Shown: piece by piece, positions 1 through 8,432 of the stretch
Layout: each line of letters begins with the position of its first letter
Position numbering within the stretch: the stretch's first letter is position 1
Assembly (NCBI RefSeq): GCF_007830495.1
Contig: NZ_VLKW01000001.1
Span: forward strand, 620,001-684,000
Direction of reading: 5' to 3'
Length of the DNA stretch: 64,000 bases
DNA from: Pseudoduganella flava
GTDB taxonomy: Bacteria; Pseudomonadota; Gammaproteobacteria; Burkholderiales; Burkholderiaceae_D
Translations under genes and position numbers: made by a program
The notes under the pieces: model-generated
What the model was told of the DNA's origin: nothing
Seen by the model: the letters and a program-made list of their open reading frames with translations, nothing else
Databases searched by the model: none

Positions 1-501
1 CAGCTGCATCGGCAGCGCGTCGAACGCGCCGGGGCCGTTCCAGTAATCGATGAAGAGGCGCGTCGCTTCCTCGTCCGAGGAGGCGGCCTCGATGCGCGCG
101 ACCACGTCGCACACCTCGATGCGGCCCGGGTCCTCCGGGTCGAGCAGGTGGAATGCCACGGGTTCGAACACGGTGACGGAGCGGATGCGTTCGGGAATCG
201 TGCGGGCCAGCCGCAGCGCCGTCGCGCCGCCATACGAGTGGCCGACGAGGTGGAACGTTTCGCCGTCGCGCAGCTGCTCCGCCAGCGCTGCCTGCACGGC
301 GGCCACTTCGTGCTCCAGCGAGAAGCCGGCCTGCTGCGCCGGCGTGGGGAACGGCGCCTTGCCGTAGCCCAGCAGGTCCAGCGCGATGAAACGGAAGGCG
401 GCGTCGTGCTCGGCCATCAAGGTGGCCCACTGGCTGCGTGAACTCATCGAACTATGCAGCAGCACGCAGGCGGGACGCACATCGTAGTCGGATTCGGTCA
501 T
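1..501 (-). CDS. Alpha/beta hydrolase, 3' end cut by window edge
   Basis: Reading leftward from ATG at 501, 167 codons run without a stop to the window edge, so the C-terminus is missing. The N-terminal part has the alpha/beta hydrolase layout: an early strand with LLHSS (possible oxyanion region), then the nucleophile elbow GHSYGG near residue 97, whose serine is the expected nucleophile. No signal peptide is visible, so the enzyme is probably cytoplasmic. The acid and the catalytic histidine would lie in the missing part. The substrate cannot be told from the sequence. It lies 91 bases downstream of the PEP-CTERM gene on the same strand, which is not a convincing operon. Confidence 0.85.
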   Translation of the reverse strand, partial: MTESDYDVRPACVLLHSSMSSRSQWATLMAEHDAAFRFIALDLLGYGKAPFPTPAQQAGFSLEHEVAAVQAALAEQLRDGETFHLVGHSYGGATALRLARTIPERIRSVTVFEPVAFHLLDPEDPGRIEVCDVVARIEAASSDEEATRLFIDYWNGPGAFDALPMQL

Positions 502-592
502 GGCTTTCTCGCGAGGGGAAAGCGGGCATTATAGCCATGGCTGAAGCCGGCACCGGAGTGCCGGCCGTGACAGTGGATGATCAGCGAATGGT

Positions 593-1339
593 TCAGTTAC
601 TGCGGCGGCTGCGGCGGCGCCGTGCCACGGCACCCAGCACGCCGAGACCGGCCATCAGCATCGCCGTTTCGCCCGGTTCGGGAACGGCGCTGACGGTGAT
701 GTTGTCGATGGCCACGTCGAACTGCGTGAAGCCGTACGCCCAGCCCGGCTTGAGCGTCGTGAACGCGATCTCGTCGACGCCGGCCAGCACGCTGGCGAAC
801 GTGCGGTCGGCGGGCAGCAGTGGCATGCCGGTCGCGTCCTCGGCGCCGTAACCGCCCCAGCCGGCGGGCAGCGCGCTGCCGGCCGTATTGCCGATCGTGA
901 CGGAGAAGTGTTGCCAGCCGCTGGCCGATGCATCGAGGGTGCCCAGCGTGTACCAGACGCTCGTGTAAGGCAGGCCATTGCTGGCGTTGTCGTAGTCGCG
1001 CAATTCCAGCACGAGGTCGCGCGTGACGTTCTGGCCGAAGTACGTGATTTCCTGCGCCAGCACGTCGATGCCGAACGTCACGGCAGACGTCGCCGTGTAG
1101 TCGCGCACGAAGTCGGTGTTCGTCTTGTTCGTGAAGCTGATGCCGAAGTTCTCGAGCACCGTCCGGTACGCCGGCGCGCCGTTGCCGAGGGAGGTATCGA
1201 TGCCCGAGCCGCCGACACCGTTGGCCGGCTGCATGCCGGTCCAGCCTTGCGCGCCGGAAGAGAAGTCCGTCGTTGCCGCAGCGGCCGACCCTGCCGCGAA
1301 CGAGAGTGCCAACACCAGACTAGCGTGCTTCATGTTCAT
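593..1339 (-). CDS. PEP-CTERM sorting domain protein
   Basis: The protein (about 248 aa) starts with a Sec signal peptide: a Lys-containing N-region, a hydrophobic core and an AAA cleavage region near residue 22. It ends with the classic PEP-CTERM tripartite tail: VPEPGE, a hydrophobic stretch of about 15 residues, then a run of arginines. Such tails are recognised by exosortase EpsH/XrtA, and the proteins go to the cell surface or exopolysaccharide matrix. No exosortase lies in this window. The middle of the protein has no recognised catalytic motif; it looks like a beta-rich extracellular domain. A second in-frame ATG at 1333 is an alternative start. Confidence 0.88.
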   Translation of the reverse strand: MNMKHASLVLALSFAAGSAAAATTDFSSGAQGWTGMQPANGVGGSGIDTSLGNGAPAYRTVLENFGISFTNKTNTDFVRDYTATSAVTFGIDVLAQEITYFGQNVTRDLVLELRDYDNASNGLPYTSVWYTLGTLDASASGWQHFSVTIGNTAGSALPAGWGGYGAEDATGMPLLPADRTFASVLAGVDEIAFTTLKPGWAYGFTQFDVAIDNITVSAVPEPGETAMLMAGLGVLGAVARRRRSRRSN

Positions 1340-1401
1340 GTGCGTTCCTTTGTGTGGTTGACGAATGCCGTACCGTTAAATTTTCATTAACGCGGCCATT
1401 C

Positions 1402-1431
1402 ATTCTCGGCAGCCGTGCTACCAAGTGTCAA
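1402..1431 (-). promoter_or_regulatory. Possible sigma-70 promoter of the PEP-CTERM gene
   Basis: On the minus strand a perfect -35 TTGACA (1431-1426) is followed after 18 bases by GAGAAT (1407-1402), a weak -10. It lies about 65 bases upstream of the PEP-CTERM start. Nothing else is recognisable in the rest of the 1340-1635 gap. Confidence 0.3.
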
Positions 1432-1635
1432 AGAGCGCACATGTATTTTTTGTAACAAAGTGCTCCCCGCCTATCGATGTGTCCGGCAGGGAAGCAGGTG
1501 GTGCGAACAAAGTGTGTGCCCGCTCGCGGCCGGCGCGCGGCGCACCGTGCGGCAGGTGGCCTGCTGGCCTCAGGGCGGTATGGACTTTGTTTGCTTGCGG
1601 CGCCGTCACTTGCGCGCCACAAGTTGCAAGCGACG

Positions 1636-2043
1636 TCAGTCGAGGCTGGCCTGGCGTACGGAAGCGGTCTTGTCTTCCAGTTCCAGCTTCAGCTTGGCGG
1701 CCTTCAACGTGGCCACGTCCACCTTCGGCGGCGTGCTGACGGGCGGTTTCTTCGCCCACTGGCCATGGTCGATTTCCTGCGGCGGCAGCGTGTAGTGTTC
1801 CTTGACGACAACGCGGCGCGGCGCCTCGACGGCGGGCAGGGTCGCCACGTACTCCGGCACGGCGGCCACGTTGGCGGCGGGCGCCGTATCGGCAGGCACG
1901 GACTCGACAACAGCGCAAGGCTTATCGGAGAGCATCGTGTTGCCGTTTGGATCCACGCACTTGTAGATCTGATCGTTGGCGAGCGCGCCCGATCCGGCCA
2001 ACAGGGCCAGGCTGAGAGTGACGGGTAGGACTGAGCGTCGCAT
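1636..2043 (-). CDS. DUF4124 domain-containing exported protein
   Basis: A 135 aa protein with a Sec signal peptide (cleavage near residue 22, SGALA). It is followed directly by the DUF4124 signature YKCVDPNGNTMLSDKPC, in which two cysteines bracket a short beta motif. DUF4124 proteins are small periplasmic proteins common in betaproteobacteria and have no assigned biochemical role. The C-terminal half is rich in Val, Ala, Pro and Lys and looks disordered. The gene stands alone: the next gene upstream starts over 100 bases away. Confidence 0.8.
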   Translation of the reverse strand: MRRSVLPVTLSLALLAGSGALANDQIYKCVDPNGNTMLSDKPCAVVESVPADTAPAANVAAVPEYVATLPAVEAPRRVVVKEHYTLPPQEIDHGQWAKKPPVSTPPKVDVATLKAAKLKLELEDKTASVRQASLD

Positions 2044-2149
2044 GGTTCACCTCCTGTTCAAACGATGGAGGCAGTGTGCGCGCCGACCGTTCGAAGGTCT
2101 GTTCGCCACCTCACGATAGTCCGGAGGACCAGTCCTACAACGCCGTCAG

Positions 2150-2920
2150 CTACTTCGCCGCCGAGTCCGTCACGCCCGGAATCGGCGTCGTCGGGCGGGC
2201 GAATTTGCCGTTCAGCGCATCGACGCCGGACTGCGGTTTGGCCAGCGCGCGCAGGTCCGCCCGGTCGCGCCGCTTGGCTGCCGTGTCGATGCCCAGCTGG
2301 CGGTCCCTTTTCTGGACCAGCCCAGGCATGGCCTCGCCGTCGCGGTTGAACGACCACGCCAGCTTCGCTTCGCCCAGCGGTAAGGCCTCGCCCGTGTGGC
2401 CTTCGTGGCCCGTGTTCCACGTGTGCCACGTCTTGCCGTAGCTGTTCATCTTGGTCTTCATCAGCGCCTTCTCCGCCACTTCGGGAATGCCCGGTGCGAC
2501 CAGCTGGCCGCTGAGGATCTCGCCGTTGTGCGGGTGCCAGTACTTGCGCTCATCAGGCGGCAGCAGCTGGAACGCCTTTTCCGAAATGATGTACTCGATG
2601 CCGTTCATGTTCGCATCGGCCGTATTCCCGTCGAACAGGATGCACTGCGCGAAATCTTCGTTGCGCTGGTGGCAGTAGTGATGTGCTTCCATTTGAAGCT
2701 CCGGCGCATCCTTCATCGGATGAAAGCCGACCAGGTAGACGTCGAAGCCGCGCATCGGCGCGGCGCTCTGCAGCACTTTCGCGCCCGCTTCGAGTACTTG
2801 CGTCTGCGCGCTTTTCGGCGCGCCGGCCGGGCCCACCGACGGGGGCGAAGAATGCTGGGCCACGGCGGGCACGGACAGCGCGCCCGCGAGCGCGCCCAAC
2901 GTTGCGATGATGTGTTTCAT
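2150..2920 (-). CDS. DUF1264 (oil-body-associated protein 1-like) exported protein
   Basis: The start at 2920 was chosen because AGGAGG lies just upstream and a signal peptide (MKHIIATLGALAG..) begins there; the open frame continues upstream but without such features. The mature part carries the DUF1264/OBAP1 signatures: MEAHHYCHQRNEDFAQC, GIEYIISEKAF, KYWHPHN and YGKTWHTWN. The family is best known from plant oil-body-associated proteins and also occurs in fungi and bacteria. Its biochemical activity is unknown. Several His, Cys and Trp residues are conserved by recall, which could suggest ligand or metal binding. The bacterial copy is predicted to be exported, unlike the plant ones. Length 256 aa. 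Confidence 0.82.
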   Translation of the reverse strand: MKHIIATLGALAGALSVPAVAQHSSPPSVGPAGAPKSAQTQVLEAGAKVLQSAAPMRGFDVYLVGFHPMKDAPELQMEAHHYCHQRNEDFAQCILFDGNTADANMNGIEYIISEKAFQLLPPDERKYWHPHNGEILSGQLVAPGIPEVAEKALMKTKMNSYGKTWHTWNTGHEGHTGEALPLGEAKLAWSFNRDGEAMPGLVQKRDRQLGIDTAAKRRDRADLRALAKPQSGVDALNGKFARPTTPIPGVTDSAAK

Positions 2921-2979
2921 GGGACCTCCTTTCGGCCGCCATGCTACGCCCGCGTGGGATGGCGCGGCGCCCACTAGCG

Positions 2980-3879
2980 CTACATGGCGTCCCGCGCGCG
3001 CAGCAGGTTCGCCCATGCCGGCACGGCGTCACGCCAGAACGCGTCGATGGTATCGGCATGCACGTCGAGGCCGAGGAAGCGAGCGGCCGGAAGCAGGCTC
3101 GCCGTCAGCAGCGCGGCGGGCGGCGCGCCGTTGTCGAACGCGGCGCCCCCGGTCTGCTTGGACAGCTTCTCCCCGTCGGCATTGACGACGACGGGCACGT
3201 GCAGGTAGCGCGGGTGCGGCAGGCCAAGCAGCTCCTGCAGGTACAGCTGGCGCGGCGTGGAGTCGAGCAGGTCGGCGCCGCGCACGATGTCCGTGATGCC
3301 CTGCGCGGCATCGTCGACGACGACGGCCAGCTGGTAAGCCCAGAAGCCGTCGGCGCGGCGGATCACGAAGTCGCCCACCGCGGCGGTGATGTCCTGCTCC
3401 ACATCGCCGTGCCAGCGGTCGTGGAAACCGATCACGCGGTGCGGTTCCTGCGGTGTGCGCAGCCGCAGCGCGCGCGGTGCCTTGCCCGGCGCGAGGCCGG
3501 CGCGGCACGTGCCCGGATAGACCAGCGTGGCATTCAGTACGAGCCCGAGGCGCGTCTGCGAATCGGCGATCTCCCGGCGCGAGCAGCCGCACGGGTAGAT
3601 GTGCTGGGCCAGCTGCGCCAGCGCCGCTTCGTACAGGTGCTCGCGGCGCGTCTGCCACGTCACCTCGCCATCCCAGAGCATGCCGCAGCGCCGCAGCGAA
3701 GCGAGGATGTGTTCATCCGCGCCGGCCACGTTGCGGTCGCGGTCCAGGTCTTCGATGCGTACCAGCCACTGGCCGCCATGCACCTTCGCGTCCAGGTAGC
3801 TCGCCATCGCGGCGACGAGCGAGCCGAGGTGCAGGGGACCGGTGGGGGAGGGGGCGAAACGGCCGATGTACGAAGTCAT
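2980..3879 (-). CDS. gluQ: Glutamyl-Q tRNA(Asp) synthetase
   Basis: A 299 aa GluRS-like catalytic domain without an anticodon-binding domain, as expected for GluQRS (YadB). This enzyme activates glutamate and attaches it to queuosine at the wobble base of tRNA(Asp). Visible motifs are GRFAPSPTGPLHLGS near the N-terminus (HLGS, residues 17-20, equals HIGH), RIEDLDRDR, a zinc-type CGC...C cluster around residues 98-120, and KLSKQ at 238-242 in place of KMSKS. The start at 3879 gives the canonical N-terminus. The gene is divergent from the M28 peptidase gene, with 58 bases between starts. Confidence 0.95.
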   Translation of the reverse strand: MTSYIGRFAPSPTGPLHLGSLVAAMASYLDAKVHGGQWLVRIEDLDRDRNVAGADEHILASLRRCGMLWDGEVTWQTRREHLYEAALAQLAQHIYPCGCSRREIADSQTRLGLVLNATLVYPGTCRAGLAPGKAPRALRLRTPQEPHRVIGFHDRWHGDVEQDITAAVGDFVIRRADGFWAYQLAVVVDDAAQGITDIVRGADLLDSTPRQLYLQELLGLPHPRYLHVPVVVNADGEKLSKQTGGAAFDNGAPPAALLTASLLPAARFLGLDVHADTIDAFWRDAVPAWANLLRARDAM

Positions 3880-3937
3880 ACGGGGAAGTATACAATCCCC
3901 GCGCGGCCACCGCCGCCCATCGAACAAGGAGACCACT

Positions 3938-5562
3938 TTGCAGAAGAAACCCCTGTGCGCCCTGGCCATCAGCCTGGCGCTGGCGCTGCCGGCCCACGCG
4001 GCCGGCATGAAGAACCTGCCGCAAGTTGCCGAGGCACCGCTGCGCGCCCACCTCGCGTTCCTGTCCAGCGACCTGCTGGAAGGCGCGGCACCGGCCAGCG
4101 CGGCGGAGACCTGACGGTTGCCTACCTGGAGAACCAGGCATTGGCGCTGGGGCTGAAGCCCGCCAACGGCACCAGCTACCGCCAGCTCGTGAAGATCGCC
4201 GGCGTGAAGGCGCTGCCGGAAGCGAGCTCGCTGCACGTGGAGGCGAACGGCGCAGCGCTGCCGCTGGCATTCGGCAAGGACTGGGTATGGGGTGCCGGCG
4301 ACGCGCAGGCCGAGCATGCGCTCGATGCGCCGCTGGTCTTCGTCGGCTACGGCATCGCCGCGCCGGAAGAGGGCTGGGACGACTTCAAGGGCCAGGACGT
4401 GAAGGGCAAGATCGTCGTGATGATGGTGAACGACCCGCAGCCGACGACGGACAGCTCCGAGCGGTTCGGCGGCAAGGCGCTGACCTACTACGGCCGCTGG
4501 ACCTACAAGTTCGAAGAGGCGCAGCGCCGCGGCGCGGCCGGTGCGCTGCTGATCCACACGGATGCGTCGGCATCGTATGGCTGGAGCGTCATCCAGAACA
4601 GCTGGAGCGGCGTCGAACGCTTCCAGCTGGCGCAGGGCACGCCGGGTACGCCGATGCAGGGCTGGATCACGAACGATGCGGCGCTGGCGCTGTTCAAGGC
4701 GGCGGGCCAGGACCTCGATGCGCTGCGCACCGCGGCCGAGCGCAAGGACTTCACGCCGGTGGCGCTGAACGCGAAGCTGGCCGGCGCGATGAAGGCCGCC
4801 GTGCGTCCCGTCGAGCAGTACAACGTGGCCGGCATCGTGCCCGGCACGGACCCGAAGCTGAAGGATGAAGTGGTGATCTACAGCGCGCACTGGGACCACC
4901 TGGGCAAGCAGGGCGAAGGCAAGGACACGATCTTCAACGGCGCCGTCGACAACGCTTCCGGCACCGCAGCGCTGCTGGCCATGGCGCAGGCGGCCATGAA
5001 GTCGCCCGCGAAGCGCAGCCAGATGTTCCTGTGGGTCGCGGCCGAGGAGCAGGGCCTGCTGGGCAGCGCGGCCTATGCCAGCGATCCGCTCTGGCCGCTG
5101 GAGAAGACGGCGGCCAACCTGAACCTGGACAGCCTGAACTGGATCGGCACGGCGCGCGACGTCGGCACGCAGGGCAGCGAGCGCACGGATCTGGGCAAGA
5201 TGGCCGAGGCCACCGCGCAGGCGATGCGGATGCGCCCGGCCGCGGCGAAGCCGGACCTGGGCGGCGGCTACTTCCGCAGCGACCACTTCAGCTTTGCGAA
5301 GGCGGGCGTGCCGGCGTTCTCGATCACCGCGGGCCGCGACTACGTGGGCAGCAAGGAGCAGCTGGAGAAGGCGGCCGCGCTGCAGAAGACCTATGCGGCG
5401 AAGTACCACCAGGTCAGCGACGAATATGACCCGGCGTGGGACCTGTCCGGCATGACGCAGCAGGCGCAGTTTACGCTGAACCTGGGGCGGATGGTGGCCG
5501 ATGCGCCGAAGATGCCGCAGTGGCGCGCCGACGATCCGTTCGGCGCGGCGCGCAAGCGGTAA
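3938..5562 (+). pseudogene. M28 family aminopeptidase, broken by a one-base frameshift
   Basis: Translation from TTG at 3938 (after AAGGAG) gives a signal peptide and the start of an M28 peptidase, but the frame stops at 4112. The rest of the enzyme continues in the +1 frame to 5562. Restoring one C after 4084 rebuilds the expected EGRGTGQRGGDL. The remainder is complete: a PA-like insert (VFVGYGI..DDFKGQDVKGKIV), and the zinc and catalytic residues in SAHWDHLG, NGAVDNASG, AAEEQG, LNLDSLN and SDHFSF. The rebuilt protein has about 541 aa, a normal length. All metal ligands are kept, so this is either a recent mutation or a base lost in a GGCCGCGG context during sequencing. Confidence 0.85.
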
Positions 5563-5567
5563 TCCGG

Positions 5568-6272
5568 TCAGCCCTGGCGGCTGGCGCTGCGCGCCAGCGT
5601 CTCCCGAATGAACCCGATGTGCTGCCGCGCCGCTTCCCCGGCCGCCTCGTGCCGGCGCGTGCGTACCGCCTGCCACACGGCCGCGTGCTGTTCGCGCAGC
5701 TGCTGCCAAAGTTCCGGCCGGGCGTGCAGGGTTTCGAGGTTGGACTGCACGTGCCCTTGCAGCACCTTGTGCAGCGTGGCGGACAGGTGGCCGATCATCA
5801 CGTTGTGTGACGCATCCGCGATCGCCTGGTGGAACGCCACGTCGGCGGCGATGCACGCTGCCAGGTCGTCGCCGTCGAACGCGGCCTGCAGCACGGTGAA
5901 GCACGCGCCGATGCGCGCCAGCTCATCGTCCGTCGCGCGCTGCGCCGCCAGCGCGGCCGCCTGCGCTTCGAGCATGTGCCGGAACTCCAGCACGTCGCCA
6001 TGGTATTCCGGATGCTCGGCCAGCATCTGCTGCCATGGATCGACGAACGGCGCCTGCATGAATTCGGTAACGAACGTGCCGCCGCCATGGCGCGTGACGA
6101 GCATGCCCTTCGCGGCCAGCGCCTGCAGGCCCACGCGCAGCGACGGCCGCGAGACGCCCAGTTCCAGTGCGAGTTCGCGCTCGGCCGGCAAGCGGTCGCC
6201 CGCCTTCAACATCCCTTCCAGGATGCGCCGTTCCAGTTCGGCAGTAACGGCGTCGGACAGCCTTGCCTTCAT
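5568..6272 (-). CDS. GntR family transcriptional regulator, FadR/FCD type
   Basis: A 234 aa protein with an N-terminal winged helix (residues about 5-70; PAERELALELGVSRPSLRVGLQALAAKGML is split by the recognition helix SRPSLRVGL). The C-terminal all-helical FCD domain follows at about 90-220. It has the usual pattern of an Asp/His set for a metal or carboxylate ligand (FRHMLE, DVAFHQAI, HNVMIGH). The ligand is unknown. The gene converges on the peptidase gene with a 5-base gap between stops. It is not next to a catabolic operon, so its target is not evident. Confidence 0.9.
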   Translation of the reverse strand: MKARLSDAVTAELERRILEGMLKAGDRLPAERELALELGVSRPSLRVGLQALAAKGMLVTRHGGGTFVTEFMQAPFVDPWQQMLAEHPEYHGDVLEFRHMLEAQAAALAAQRATDDELARIGACFTVLQAAFDGDDLAACIAADVAFHQAIADASHNVMIGHLSATLHKVLQGHVQSNLETLHARPELWQQLREQHAAVWQAVRTRRHEAAGEAARQHIGFIRETLARSASRQG

Positions 6273-6321
6273 CGTGTTCGTCCAGTGGTAAGACCACTAT
6301 CGTAGCATGCTGCCCGCGCCA

Positions 6322-6915
6322 TCAAGGGGCCTGCGCGGCGGCCCGCGTGCGTACTGCCTCGATCGTGCGCGGCAGGCTGCGCCGGCTCAGCGCGTCGACG
6401 ATCCAGCCGAAGCCGAACGGCACCGGGCCCGGATCGGCATGCACGTGGTACAGCACCCGCGAACGGTCCGCATCGCCGGGCAGCGGCGTGAACAGCCAGT
6501 AGCCGCTCGTGTCGGCGATCGTGTCGGCGGTCGCCAGGTCCGCGCGCGGCACCAGCTGCCACGCGAGGCGGCACTGGCCCGCCTCGCTGTGCGGCTCCAG
6601 GCGCAGCCGGTAGCGCTTGACCTGGCCGAGCGGCAGGTCGAGCGTCATGTCCACCAGCACGTGGCCGTCGCCCGCACCGACCGGCACCGCGCTGCGCACG
6701 TTCGGCATGAACGCGGCGTAGCCGGCATAGTCCTGCACGACGCGGCACAGCGCGGCCACCGATGCGGCGGCGGTGGCGGTCGCCGTGTAGGCCTTGCCGG
6801 GCTGGCTTGCATCGGCCACGGCGACCACCGTGATCGCATCGTCCGTGGCGCCGTGTGCGGCCGCGCCGTACAACCACAGGCCACACAGCCAGCTCCGCGC
6901 GTGCTGGCAGTTCAT
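6322..6915 (-). CDS. SRPBCC (START/cyclase-like) exported protein
   Basis: A 197 aa protein with an N-terminal signal sequence ending near AAHGAT. The rest reads as a helix-grip SRPBCC domain: ALCRVVQDYAGYAAFMPNVRSAVPV near the start of the domain, and later YWLFTPLPGDADRSRVLYHVHADPGP. This family binds hydrophobic ligands; the binding partner here is unknown. The ATG overlaps the TGA of the upstream AraC gene (ATGA), so the two are translationally coupled. It is the last gene of a leftward operon that begins with the C39 peptidase at 11819. Confidence 0.72.
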   Translation of the reverse strand: MNCQHARSWLCGLWLYGAAAHGATDDAITVVAVADASQPGKAYTATATAAASVAALCRVVQDYAGYAAFMPNVRSAVPVGAGDGHVLVDMTLDLPLGQVKRYRLRLEPHSEAGQCRLAWQLVPRADLATADTIADTSGYWLFTPLPGDADRSRVLYHVHADPGPVPFGFGWIVDALSRRSLPRTIEAVRTRAAAQAP

Positions 6916-7874
6916 GACTCGTCCTCGCGCGGATGAGCGATGCCGGCGGGCGTGGTGCCGAACCAGCGCTTGCAGGCTCTGTGGAACGCGCTCGGTTCCG
7001 AGAAGCCGAGCTGGAAGCTGGCTGCCTTCAGCGAACGGTCGCCCGCGGCCAGCATCTGCCGCGCCAGCTCGCGGCGCGTGTCGTCCACCAGCTGCGAAAA
7101 GCTCGTGCCTTCCTCGGCCAGACGCCGCTGCAAGGTGCGTTCGCTCATCATCAGCTGGGCCGCCACCGTATCGCGGTGCGGCGGCCCTTTCGGCAGCAGC
7201 GCCGCGACGATCTCCTGCACCCGCGCCTGGAACGACGGAGGCTGCGCGTGCGCCAGGCTGGCCAGCACGCGCCCCGCGTCGCCCTTGTGCGGCACGTTCG
7301 CCTCGGGCAGCGCGGCAACCAGGTCCGCGTCGGCGAATTCCATCACGTTGTGCTGCCGGCCGAAGTGCACGGGGCAGCCGAACGTCTCTTCGTAGTAGCG
7401 CGCGTTGGCGGGTTCCGGGAACGCGTATTCGACCTGCACGGGCGTCGCATCGTCGCGGCCGGCGGCGCAGCGCAGCGTGCGCAGCAGCACGCACCAGACG
7501 AAGTCGTAGCGCTGCACCGGCACGGGCCGCGCGGCGCCGGGCAGCACGAGGCCGACGCGGGTGTGGCCGTGGCAGCGCTCGATCGTGCTCTGCACGGTGG
7601 GCGAGACGAGCATCACGTGGCCCATCACGCCCAGCCAGCCGAGGCGGTGCGGCGTGGAGACCTTCAGGCCGATCAGCGGGTCGCCCGTCTGCCGCACCAG
7701 CAGTTCCCACAGGTGGCTGAGACGGTCGGACAGGGTCAGCGCGTCGCATGCCAGCCCGTCGTCTTCCGTCAGGCCGGCCTGCGCGAACAGCGCTTCGGCA
7801 TCGAGGCCCGACTGGGCGAGGCGGGACTTCACGCCCCGCACCAAGTGCAGCGCGGAGGAATACGGCATCGCCAC
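6912..7874 (-). CDS. AraC family transcriptional regulator
   Basis: A 320 aa protein. The N-terminal 200 residues match the Arabinose_bd/AraC-like ligand domain of the OruR/FinR type, with LVRQTGDPLIGLKVS and GWLGVMGHVMLVSPT visible. The C-terminal AraC double HTH covers about residues 225-315, with ERTLQRRLAEEGTSF and AASFQLGFSEPSAFHRACKRWFG. The inducer is unknown. The start lies 7 bases after the stop of the DUF2059 gene, and the stop overlaps the SRPBCC start. It is therefore co-transcribed with the outer-membrane genes upstream and may control them. Confidence 0.9.
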   Translation of the reverse strand: MAMPYSSALHLVRGVKSRLAQSGLDAEALFAQAGLTEDDGLACDALTLSDRLSHLWELLVRQTGDPLIGLKVSTPHRLGWLGVMGHVMLVSPTVQSTIERCHGHTRVGLVLPGAARPVPVQRYDFVWCVLLRTLRCAAGRDDATPVQVEYAFPEPANARYYEETFGCPVHFGRQHNVMEFADADLVAALPEANVPHKGDAGRVLASLAHAQPPSFQARVQEIVAALLPKGPPHRDTVAAQLMMSERTLQRRLAEEGTSFSQLVDDTRRELARQMLAAGDRSLKAASFQLGFSEPSAFHRACKRWFGTTPAGIAHPREDES

Positions 7875-7881
7875 CGCAACC

Positions 7882-8424
7882 TCAGGGCGTCACCGCCGCG
7901 CGCAGCCGCAGGCCGATGCGCTCCTGCAGGTCCTTCAGCTTCGGGTCGATCACGGCACGCGTGTCGGCCGCGACGCTTTCGCCGAGCTTCTTCTGCAGTT
8001 CCGGCACCATCGCCTCGAACTTCTTCTTCACCGGGGATTCAAGGATGATCACGATCTGCTTCAATTCCTCTTCGGTGAAGCGCTCGGCCAGCAGCGGCGC
8101 GACCGTCGTCGGGATCAGCTTGTCGGCCGACGCGCGGGCGATCGGCGTGTTCTCGTCCATGAAGCGGCGCGCCTCGGCCACGATGTCCGTCAGCGCGGCA
8201 TCGCGCTTTTCCGGCGTGGCGCGGCCCTGCAGCACGGCGCGGGCCTGCTGCACCGCGTCGCCGACGGGCGCCTGCAACATCGACTGGCCGATCGTATCGA
8301 CCTGCCACAGTTGCAGCACGCGGTCGACGAGCGCCTTCTTCGCCGGCGGGATATCAGCTGCCTGCACGGCTGCCTGCACGGAATTGAACGCCAGCGCGGC
8401 GGCCAGCATGCACAATGTCTTCAT
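7882..8424 (-). CDS. DUF2059 domain-containing exported protein
   Basis: A 180 aa protein with a signal peptide (MKTLCMLAAALAF.., cleavage near residue 18-23). It is followed by a helical domain with the DUF2059 pattern FTEEELKQIVIILESPVKKK near residues 117-136. The family is periplasmic or membrane-associated and has no known function. It starts 8 bases after the stop of the FadL-family gene, inside the same leftward operon. Confidence 0.78.
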   Translation of the reverse strand: MKTLCMLAAALAFNSVQAAVQAADIPPAKKALVDRVLQLWQVDTIGQSMLQAPVGDAVQQARAVLQGRATPEKRDAALTDIVAEARRFMDENTPIARASADKLIPTTVAPLLAERFTEEELKQIVIILESPVKKKFEAMVPELQKKLGESVAADTRAVIDPKLKDLQERIGLRLRAAVTP

Positions 8425-8432
8425 CGTCTCTC

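Noticed and set aside
1350..1440. Sigma-54 (PrsR-type) promoter expected for a PEP-CTERM gene
   Set aside because: No GG/GC pair with the required 10-base spacing and TTGC end was found; a sigma-70-like pair fits better.
1340..1635. Several short frames between the PEP-CTERM and DUF4124 genes
   Set aside because: None has a ribosome binding site, a signal sequence or a recognisable domain; they overlap each other on both strands.
2980..5904. A single 974-codon minus-strand frame that includes GluQRS
   Set aside because: Only the last 299 codons from ATG 3879 are GluQRS; the upstream part is antisense to the M28 peptidase and has shadow composition.
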